Source: Paraburkholderia sacchari
Lineage (GTDB): Bacteria; Pseudomonadota; Gammaproteobacteria; Burkholderiales; Burkholderiaceae
Direction: 5' to 3'
DNA length: 64,000 bases
NCBI RefSeq assembly: GCF_000785435.2
Contig: NZ_JTDB02000001.1
Location: 434,001 to 498,000, forward strand
Below the pieces are notes generated by a model that was given only the letters and a program-made list of their open reading frames with translations, ran no database searches and was not told the DNA's origin. A program made the position numbers and the translations under genes. Position 1 is the stretch's first letter, and each line of letters begins with the position of its first letter. Positions 57,600-64,000 of the stretch are shown here, piece by piece.

Positions 57600-57971
57600 T
57601 GAAAATCTCCAGGAAGATGCGTTAGACGCCAGGGTAAAACGCCATTCTATATGCGCGCTACACCAGGCGTTCATGAATCCGGCGAACCTTCTTCCGGGCG
57701 GCGTGCGAGGCTTTCGCGCATCGCGCCGCGCGCCCGCAGGCGGGCCGCCATATAACCCGTGAGCACGGAGGAACAGCGTGTGCGGGGCGATTCTGCGACA
57801 CATTTCGCCACGAGGTGTATGCTGCCTGCCAGCCCTCGGAGTCGCCCGCAAACCCTTGCTCGACCGGCAGTTTAGGAGCCGGGAGAGGCAAAGTCAACAG
57901 TATCTTATGTCTTATATAAGACATATCTATTGCGTCCAAAAGGGTAGATTTCCGGGGGGCTTTATGTTGAA
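57600..57971. other. Divergent promoter region between mdh and the GntR gene
   Basis: Apart from the palindrome at 57906-57925 it holds the mdh promoter side and short frames without family signal. The centre (57895-57970) is AT-rich. Confidence 0.5.
57906..57925. promoter_or_regulatory. 20-bp palindrome, probable GntR operator
   Basis: TATGTCTTATATAAGACATA is perfectly self-complementary and lies 46 bases before the GntR-type regulator start, between it and divergent mdh. GntR/HutC regulators bind such AT-rich palindromes and commonly autoregulate. It is likely to control the regulator and perhaps mdh. Confidence 0.72.
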
Positions 57972-58784
57972 ATGCGCGCCATGAGTGCGAACCCGGTCAG
58001 CAACGCGAATTCACCCGCTCCCGAGAGTGGCGCCAACGCGTCCGCGTCCGCAACGGCTGCAGCCACGTCTCCCACCTTCAGCCCGCTCTATCAGCAGATC
58101 AAGGGGCTCATCACGCAGAGCCTCGTGTCCGGCGAATGGAAGCCCGGCGAGATCATCCCTAGCGAAGTCGAACTGGCCGCCCGCTACAAGGTGAGCCAGG
58201 GGACCGTACGCAAGGCGATCGACGAACTCGCAGCCGATAACCTGCTGGTGCGCCGTCAAGGCAAGGGTACGTTTGTTGCGACGCACAATGAAGAGCGCGC
58301 GCAGTTTCGCTTTCTGAGATTGCTGGCCGATGACGGCGCCGAGCATCCGCACGTGAGCAAGCTGCTTGAGTGCCGGCGCATGCGTGCGTCCGCCGACATC
58401 GCGCGCCAACTGGAGCTCAAGCCCGCCGACCCGGTCGTGCTGATCCGACGCCTGCTGGAGTTCGACGGCGAGAGCACCGTGCTCGATGAGATCTGGTTGC
58501 CTGGCGGCGTGTTCCGCGGCCTGACGGCCGAGCGCCTCGCCGAGTACAAAGGACCGCTCTACGCCATGTTCGAAGCGGATTTCGGTACGCGCATGATTCG
58601 CGCGACCGAGAAGATTCGCGCCGTGGCCGCCGAGCCCATGGTTGCCGACCTGCTCAACATTCCGGCTGGGTTTCCTTTGCTATCTGTCGAGCGGGTGTCC
58701 TATACCTATGGAGATCGTCCGGTCGAGGTCCGCCGCGGTTGGTATGTCACAACCGGGTACTACTATCAGAATGACTTGAGTTGA
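57972..58784 (+). CDS. GntR/HutC-family regulator with UTRA domain
   Basis: A 270-residue regulator (or 267 from the ATG at 57981). A 35-residue Ala/Ser/Pro-rich leader precedes the GntR winged helix (IIPSEVELAARYKVSQGTVR, then ADNLLVRRQGKGTFV) and a C-terminal UTRA effector domain (ILLSVERVSYTYGDRPVEVR-like). Its position between mdh and sdhC, with a strong palindrome in the promoter, suggests control of TCA genes by a metabolite. The ligand is unknown. Confidence 0.88.
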   Translation: MRAMSANPVSNANSPAPESGANASASATAAATSPTFSPLYQQIKGLITQSLVSGEWKPGEIIPSEVELAARYKVSQGTVRKAIDELAADNLLVRRQGKGTFVATHNEERAQFRFLRLLADDGAEHPHVSKLLECRRMRASADIARQLELKPADPVVLIRRLLEFDGESTVLDEIWLPGGVFRGLTAERLAEYKGPLYAMFEADFGTRMIRATEKIRAVAAEPMVADLLNIPAGFPLLSVERVSYTYGDRPVEVRRGWYVTTGYYYQNDLS

Positions 58785-58938
58785 TGAAGGAAGCGCCCGC
58801 GCAGGAAGGGGCGGACGCACCTTGTACGCCGACATCTCGCGCGCGCAGCGGCGGTTCCAGAGTGGGGATTTCGCTGCAGCGCGATATGAAAAGGCGCTAA
58901 AATTGCGTATTAGTGTTAACACATAGTAGGGGTCTAGC

Positions 58939-59355
58939 ATGGCTGAAGCCACAAAAAAACCGAGGCCGGAATTCCGGAACATCGGGCTTGGGCAGATATT
59001 GCTCGCATACCGCCTGCCGCTCGCGGGGCGCGTGTCGATCGGCCACCGCGTGAGCGGTGCGCTGCTGTTTCTGTTCTTGCCTTTCCTGCTGTTCCTGTTT
59101 GACCAGAGCCTCACTTCGGAACTCAGCTTCGAGTTCTTCAAGGGCTTCCTCTCCAACATCATCATCAAGCTCATCGTGCTGGTCCTCGGATGGGCGTTCC
59201 TGTTTCACTTCTGCGCCGGCGTGCGCCATCTGTTCATGGACTTCAGCCATGACCTCGTGAGCAAGGAAAAGGGCAAGTCGACCTCGCTCGTGGTCGTTGT
59301 CATCTCCACGGTTCTCACGATCGCCTTCGCGGCCAAACTCTTCGGAGCGTTCTAA
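58939..59355 (+). CDS. sdhC: Succinate dehydrogenase cytochrome b556 subunit
   Basis: A 138-residue membrane anchor with three helices. The SdhC signature is present (RPEFRNIGLGQILLAYRLPL; GRVSIGHRVSGALL) with a heme-ligand-type His in HFCAGVRHLFMDF. It binds heme b and ubiquinone with SdhD. First gene of sdhCDAB; a small palindrome GTGTTAACAC lies at 58913-58922 in the leader. Two bases separate it from sdhD. Confidence 0.96.
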   Translation: MAEATKKPRPEFRNIGLGQILLAYRLPLAGRVSIGHRVSGALLFLFLPFLLFLFDQSLTSELSFEFFKGFLSNIIIKLIVLVLGWAFLFHFCAGVRHLFMDFSHDLVSKEKGKSTSLVVVVISTVLTIAFAAKLFGAF

Positions 59356-59357
59356 TA

Positions 59358-59726
59358 ATGTCGGCTAAAAACGGTATCGGTCCGAAGCGTCTCGTCGTGG
59401 GCGCGCACTACGGCCTGCGCGACTGGATTGCCCAGCGCGCCACCGCCGTGATCATGGCGATCTACACGGTTGTACTGCTCGCGCTGTTCTTCGGCGCACA
59501 CGATTTCTCGTACGACGGCTGGGCTTCGATCTTCTCCGCGCAGTGGATGAAGCTCGCCACGTTCGTCACGCTGCTCGCGCTGTTCTATCACGCCTGGGTT
59601 GGCGTGCGCGACATCTGGATGGACTACATCAAGCCGGTCGGCCTGCGCATCACGCTGGACGTCCTCACGATCGCATGGCTGCTGGGCAGCCTCGGCTACG
59701 CCGCTCAGATTCTCTGGAGAGTGTAA
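59358..59726 (+). CDS. sdhD: Succinate dehydrogenase hydrophobic membrane anchor
   Basis: A 122-residue three-helix subunit with [20 protein letters not shown] at the start and [19 protein letters not shown] carrying the heme-ligand-type His and conserved Asp. Completes the quinone site with SdhC. Four bases before sdhA. Confidence 0.95.
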   Translation: MSAKNGIGPKRLVVGAHYGLRDWIAQRATAVIMAIYTVVLLALFFGAHDFSYDGWASIFSAQWMKLATFVTLLALFYHAWVGVRDIWMDYIKPVGLRITLDVLTIAWLLGSLGYAAQILWRV

Positions 59727-59730
59727 AAGA

Positions 59731-61506
59731 ATGGCTGCAATCAAGAATTCTCTGCCGCGTCGCAAATTCGACGTGGTCATTGTCGGCGCGGGCGGTTCGG
59801 GGATGCGCGCTTCGCTGCAACTGGCGCGTGCGGGCCTCTCGGTCTGCGTGCTCTCGAAAGTGTTCCCCACGCGTTCGCACACGGTTGCTGCCCAGGGCGG
59901 CATCGGCGCTTCGCTCGGCAACATGAGCGAAGACAACTGGCACTACCACTTCTACGACACGATCAAGGGCTCCGACTGGCTCGGCGACCAGGACGCGATC
60001 GAGTTCATGTGCCGCGAAGCGCCGAACGCCGTCTATGAACTGGAACACATGGGCATGCCGTTCGACCGCAATGCGGACGGCACCATTTACCAGCGTCCGT
60101 TCGGCGGCCACACGGCCAACTACGGCGAAAAGCCGGTGCAACGCGCTTGCGCGGCGGCTGACCGTACCGGCCACGCGCTGCTGCACACGCTGTACCAGCA
60201 GAACGTTGCCGCGAAGACCACGTTCTTCGTCGAATGGATGGCGCTGGATCTGATCCGCGACGCCGAAGGCGACGTGCTCGGCGTGACCGCGCTCGAAATG
60301 GAAACGGGCGACGTCTATATCCTCGAAGGCAAGACCACGCTGTTCGCCACGGGCGGCGCGGGCCGTATCTTCGCGGCATCCACCAACGCGTTCATCAATA
60401 CCGGTGACGGCCTTGGCATGGCGGCCCGCTCGGGCATCGCGCTGCAGGACATGGAGTTCTGGCAGTTCCACCCGACCGGCGTGGCCGGCGCGGGCGTGCT
60501 GATCACCGAAGGCGTGCGCGGCGAAGGCGGCATTCTGCGCAACTCGAACGGTGAGCGCTTCATGGAGCGCTATGCGCCCACGCTGAAGGACCTCGCGCCG
60601 CGCGACTTCGTCTCGCGCTCGATGGACCAGGAAATCAAGGAAGGCCGCGGTGTCGGCGCGCACAAGGACCACGTGCTGCTCGATCTCTCGCACATCGGCG
60701 CAGAGACGATCATGAAGCGTCTGCCGTCGATTCGCGAAATCGCGCTGAAGTTCGCCAACGTGGACTGCATCAAGGAACCGATCCCGGTCGTTCCGACGAT
60801 TCACTACCAGATGGGCGGCATCCCGACCAACATCAATGGTCAGGTCGTTGGCACCCCGAAGGGCCACGAAGAAGTCGTCAACGGCTTCTACGCCGTGGGC
60901 GAATGCTCGTGCGTCTCGGTGCACGGCGCAAACCGCCTGGGCACGAACTCGCTGCTCGACCTCGTGGTGTTCGGCCGCGCTGCCGGCAACCACATCGTCA
61001 AGCACGTGAAGGAGCTCAAGGAGCACAAGCCGCTGCCGGCAGACGCCGCCGACTTCTCGCTCGCGCGCCTCGCGAAGCTCGACAACTCGACCTCGGGCGA
61101 GTACGCGCAGTCCGTCGCGAACCAGATCCGCGGCTCGATGCAGAAGCACGCTGGCGTGTTCCGTACCTCGGCGCTGCTTGCGGAAGGTGTCAAGGACATC
61201 GCGCAGGTTACCGAGCAGGCGAAGCATATCCACTTGAAGGACAAGTCGAAGGTGTTCAACACCGCGCGCGTGGAAGCGCTCGAAGTGGCGAACCTCGTAG
61301 AAGTTGCGCAAGCAACGATGGTGTCGGCGGAAGCCCGCAAGGAAAGCCGCGGCGCGCATGCACAAAGCGACTACGAACACCGCGACGACGAAAACTGGCT
61401 GCGCCATACGCTGTGGTTCAGCGAAGGCAACCGTCTTGAATACAAGCCGGTTCACATGAAGCCGCTGACCGTCGAGTCCGTGCCGCCGAAGGCGCGTACG
61501 TTCTAA
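59731..61506 (+). CDS. sdhA: Succinate dehydrogenase flavoprotein subunit
   Basis: A 591-residue FAD subunit starting [20 protein letters not shown]; the open frame starts 44 codons earlier inside sdhD and is not used. It has the dinucleotide fold, the FAD-linking His in [15 protein letters not shown], and active-site segments [13 protein letters not shown] and [17 protein letters not shown]. Oxidises succinate to fumarate in Complex II. Confidence 0.97.
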   Translation: MAAIKNSLPRRKFDVVIVGAGGSGMRASLQLARAGLSVCVLSKVFPTRSHTVAAQGGIGASLGNMSEDNWHYHFYDTIKGSDWLGDQDAIEFMCREAPNAVYELEHMGMPFDRNADGTIYQRPFGGHTANYGEKPVQRACAAADRTGHALLHTLYQQNVAAKTTFFVEWMALDLIRDAEGDVLGVTALEMETGDVYILEGKTTLFATGGAGRIFAASTNAFINTGDGLGMAARSGIALQDMEFWQFHPTGVAGAGVLITEGVRGEGGILRNSNGERFMERYAPTLKDLAPRDFVSRSMDQEIKEGRGVGAHKDHVLLDLSHIGAETIMKRLPSIREIALKFANVDCIKEPIPVVPTIHYQMGGIPTNINGQVVGTPKGHEEVVNGFYAVGECSCVSVHGANRLGTNSLLDLVVFGRAAGNHIVKHVKELKEHKPLPADAADFSLARLAKLDNSTSGEYAQSVANQIRGSMQKHAGVFRTSALLAEGVKDIAQVTEQAKHIHLKDKSKVFNTARVEALEVANLVEVAQATMVSAEARKESRGAHAQSDYEHRDDENWLRHTLWFSEGNRLEYKPVHMKPLTVESVPPKARTF

Positions 61507-61535
61507 GGCACACGCCAGTCAAAAGGAATTTGGAA

Positions 61536-62237
61536 ATGGCCAAACGTATTTTTGAAGTCTATCGCTACGATCCGGACAAGGACGCGGCGCCGCGCATGCA
61601 GTCGTACGAGCTGGAGATCACGCACGAGCGCATGCTGCTCGACGCGCTGGTCAAGCTCAAGGAACTGGACGAAACGCTGTCGTTCCGCCGTTCGTGCCGC
61701 GAAGGCGTGTGCGGTTCGGACGCCATGAACATCAATGGCAAGAACGGTCTGGCGTGCCTCACGAACCTGAACGAACTGCCGCAGAAGATCGTGCTGCGTC
61801 CGCTGCCGGGCCTGCCCGTCGTGCGCGACCTGATCGTCGACATGACGCACTTCTTCAACCAGTATCACTCGATCAAGCCGTACCTGATCAACGACACGCC
61901 GCCGCCCGAGAAGGAGCGTCTGCAGTCGCCCGAACAGCGCGACGAACTCGACGGCGTGTACGAGTGTATTCTGTGTGCGAGCTGCTCGACGTCGTGCCCG
62001 AGCTTCTGGTGGAATCCGGACAAGTTCGTCGGCCCGGCAGGCCTCCTGCAGGCTTACCGCTTCATCGCGGACAGCCGCGACGAAGCCACCGGCGAGCGTC
62101 TCGACAACCTCGAAGACCCGTACCGTCTGTTCCGTTGCCACACGATCATGAACTGCGTCGACGTTTGCCCGAAGGGGCTGAACCCGACGAAGGCGATCGG
62201 CAAGATCAAGGAACTGATGGTCCGCCGCGCGGTTTGA
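61536..62237 (+). CDS. sdhB: Succinate dehydrogenase iron-sulfur subunit
   Basis: A 233-residue subunit with three Fe-S clusters: the [2Fe-2S] region [20 protein letters not shown], and [16 protein letters not shown] with [20 protein letters not shown] for the [4Fe-4S] and [3Fe-4S] clusters. ATG 61536 follows an AAAAGGA site; an in-frame TTG two codons earlier is less likely. Confidence 0.97.
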   Translation: MAKRIFEVYRYDPDKDAAPRMQSYELEITHERMLLDALVKLKELDETLSFRRSCREGVCGSDAMNINGKNGLACLTNLNELPQKIVLRPLPGLPVVRDLIVDMTHFFNQYHSIKPYLINDTPPPEKERLQSPEQRDELDGVYECILCASCSTSCPSFWWNPDKFVGPAGLLQAYRFIADSRDEATGERLDNLEDPYRLFRCHTIMNCVDVCPKGLNPTKAIGKIKELMVRRAV

Positions 62238-62261
62238 CGCTGCGTACCTGAAATAAGCGAA

Positions 62262-62528
62262 ATGGAATCGCATCAGTCTGACCCCCATCGCCGCGCGCGC
62301 CTTCGCTGGCGCGCACGGCGCGGTCTGCTCGAAAACGATCTGATTTTCGAGCGTTTTTTCGACCGCTACGAGCATGACCTCAGCGACGCCGACGTGGGTG
62401 CTCTCACGCGTCTGCTCGAGCTGAGCGATAACGACCTGATGGACTTGCTGCTTGCGCGCAAGGAACCAGAAGGCGACCTTGCCGACCCGGACGTGAAGCG
62501 GGTGCTGGAGCTGCTTCGCAACGTTTGA
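62262..62528 (+). CDS. sdhE: Succinate dehydrogenase assembly factor SdhE
   Basis: An 88-residue helical protein of the SdhE/YgfY family that promotes FAD attachment to SdhA. The hallmark RGxxE motif is seen in RRGLLENDLIFERFF, and the acidic C-terminal helices follow. Lies 24 bases after sdhB. Confidence 0.92.
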   Translation: MESHQSDPHRRARLRWRARRGLLENDLIFERFFDRYEHDLSDADVGALTRLLELSDNDLMDLLLARKEPEGDLADPDVKRVLELLRNV

Positions 62529-62616
62529 GATGCTGCGGCGTTCGCCGTTTTGCCAGCGAACGCCGCGCCGGACGACACTATCGAATCCCGTGTTTACCTT
62601 CGATTGAGGATGTGCT

Positions 62617-63918
62617 ATGACCCCGTCTGATGTAAAAGCCACGCTATCGTTCAGCGATAATTCGCCGAGCGTCGAACTGCCGATCTACAAGGGCTCGATG
62701 GGCCCGGACGTGATCGACATCCGCAAACTGTACGGTCAGACCGGCAAGTTCACGTATGACCCGGGCTTCATGTCGACGGCGGCGTGCAACTCGGCCATCA
62801 CGTACATCGACGGCGACAAGGGCGAGCTGCTCTATCGCGGCTACCCGATCGACAACCTCGCGCAGAACGCCGACTTCCTCGAAACCTGCTACCTGCTCCT
62901 GAAGGGCGAGCTGCCGAACCTCGGGCAAAAGACCGAGTTCGTGAAGACCGTCACGCAGCACACGATGGTGCACGAGCAGATGCACTTCTTCTTCCGTGGC
63001 TTCCGCCGCGACGCACACCCGATGGCGATTCTGGTCGCCGCGGTGGGCGCGCTTTCGGCGTTCTACCACGACTCGCTCGACATCAATAACCCGCGTCACC
63101 GCGACATCTCGGCCATCCGCATGATCGCCAAGCTGCCGACGCTGGTTGCCATGGCGTACAAGTACTCGATCGGCCAGCCGTTCGTGTATCCGCGCAATGA
63201 GCTTTCGTACAGCGCGAACTTCATGCACATGATGTTCTCGAACCCGTGCGAAGAGTACAAGATCAATGACGTGCTGGTGCGCGCGCTCGACCGCATCCTG
63301 ATCCTGCACGCGGACCACGAGCAGAACGCCTCGACCTCGACGGTGCGTCTGTCGGGTTCGTCGGGTGCGAACCCGTTCGCATGTATCGCGGCCGGTATCG
63401 CTTGCTTGTGGGGCCCGGCGCACGGCGGCGCAAATGAAGCCGCGCTGAACATGCTCGAAGAGATCGGCTCGGTCGACAACATCCCCGAGTTCATCAAGCA
63501 GGTCAAGGACAAGAACTCGGGCGTGAAGCTGATGGGCTTCGGCCACCGCGTCTACAAGAACTACGATCCGCGCGCGAAGCTGATGCGCGAAACGTGCCAC
63601 GAAGTGCTCAATGAACTCGGCCTGCACGACGATCCGCTGTTCAAGCTCGCGATGGCGCTCGAAAAGATCGCGCTGGAAGACGAATACTTCGTGTCGCGCA
63701 AGCTGTATCCGAACGTCGACTTCTACTCGGGTATCGTGCAGCGCGCGCTGGGCATCCCCACGTCCATGTTCACCTGCATCTTCGCGATGGCGCGTACGGT
63801 GGGCTGGATCGCGCAGTGGAACGAAATGATCGCCGACCCCGAGCAGAAGATCGGTCGTCCGCGTCAGCTGTTCATCGGCGATACGCCGCGCGAAGCGAAG
63901 CCGATCGCGCAACGCTAA
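62617..63918 (+). CDS. gltA: Citrate synthase (type II)
   Basis: A 433-residue citrate synthase of the hexameric, NADH-sensitive type. Catalytic residues lie in [20 protein letters not shown] and [12 protein letters not shown] (His), with [15 protein letters not shown] carrying a further catalytic His/Asp region. It condenses oxaloacetate and acetyl-CoA. Last gene of the plus-strand TCA run, with a GAGGA ribosome-binding site and a hairpin after the stop. Confidence 0.97.
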   Translation: MTPSDVKATLSFSDNSPSVELPIYKGSMGPDVIDIRKLYGQTGKFTYDPGFMSTAACNSAITYIDGDKGELLYRGYPIDNLAQNADFLETCYLLLKGELPNLGQKTEFVKTVTQHTMVHEQMHFFFRGFRRDAHPMAILVAAVGALSAFYHDSLDINNPRHRDISAIRMIAKLPTLVAMAYKYSIGQPFVYPRNELSYSANFMHMMFSNPCEEYKINDVLVRALDRILILHADHEQNASTSTVRLSGSSGANPFACIAAGIACLWGPAHGGANEAALNMLEEIGSVDNIPEFIKQVKDKNSGVKLMGFGHRVYKNYDPRAKLMRETCHEVLNELGLHDDPLFKLAMALEKIALEDEYFVSRKLYPNVDFYSGIVQRALGIPTSMFTCIFAMARTVGWIAQWNEMIADPEQKIGRPRQLFIGDTPREAKPIAQR

Positions 63919-63975
63919 GCCGGATGGTTTTCACGCGGCGCGCTGCGTGAGACCAAGCTGAGCGAAACGAAAACG

Positions 63976-64000
63976 CCCCGACGGGTTTTGCCCGTCGGGG
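63976..64000 (+). terminator. Probable gltA terminator, cut by the window end
   Basis: Perfect arms CCCCGACGGG and CCCGTCGGGG with a TTTTG loop, 57 bases after the gltA stop. The T run, if any, lies beyond the window. Confidence 0.75.

Overview
The window is high-GC DNA with short intergenic gaps. Gene content and protein types point to Burkholderiaceae, most likely Paraburkholderia or a close relative such as Caballeronia or Burkholderia. Pointers are the sdhCDAB-sdhE-gltA block beside mdh, a CitE-like gene, prpD and acnA; the lutACB-lldP lactate operon; and a group-2 Mrp/Pha antiporter. I saw no rRNA, tRNA, CRISPR array or complete insertion sequence. Species cannot be fixed from this window alone.

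Layout. 1-5.1 kb: a siderophore-type TonB-dependent receptor behind a Fur-like box, then a two-gene encapsulin nanocompartment (DyP peroxidase cargo plus shell) and a small unknown gene with a structured leader. 5.1-7.2 kb: a DedA/PAP2-like/LssY-like membrane fusion. 7.4-16.5 kb: a minus-strand acyl-CoA catabolic operon (FadB/PimF-like enzyme, two PimC/PimD-like acyl-CoA dehydrogenases, CaiB-type CoA transferase, DUF485 protein, ActP-like symporter) divergent from a LysR regulator. 16.5-22.6 kb: six Mrp/Pha antiporter genes. 22.6-23.5 kb: a small secreted protein gene and a 24-bp perfect inverted repeat.

23.5-36.6 kb: a 13.1-kb type VI secretion island (VgrG, an effector ending in a GH19/lysozyme-like domain, a probable periplasmic immunity protein, PAAR, a membrane protein, TssM-like, TssF, TssJ). 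It is bracketed by 59-bp direct repeats (57/59 identical). The right copy contains the 3' end of lldP and the left copy is a detached duplicate of that end. The island lacks most core T6SS genes, and tssM and tssF each carry a frameshift that one extra G would repair. The effector's C-terminal domain and the immunity gene are far AT-richer than their surroundings.

36.6-42.5 kb: lutA-lutC-lutB-lldP with divergent lldR. 42.6-50 kb: a VOC protein, PPK2, phosphate transporter, diguanylate cyclase, an orphan HTH protein, small unknown genes and a YigZ protein. 50.5-64 kb: a TCA supercluster with mdh, citE-like, an MliC-like secreted protein, prpD and acnA on the minus strand, and sdhC-D-A-B-E-gltA on the plus strand. 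A GntR/UTRA regulator and a 20-bp palindrome lie between them.

Together these modules cover central carbon flow (TCA, lactate, acyl-CoA and probably dicarboxylate use), ion and phosphate homeostasis, iron and peroxide handling, and contact-dependent competition. The least ordinary parts are the flanked T6SS island, the encapsulin pair, and several non-coding structures. All functions are read from sequence motifs and family knowledge; no database search was run.
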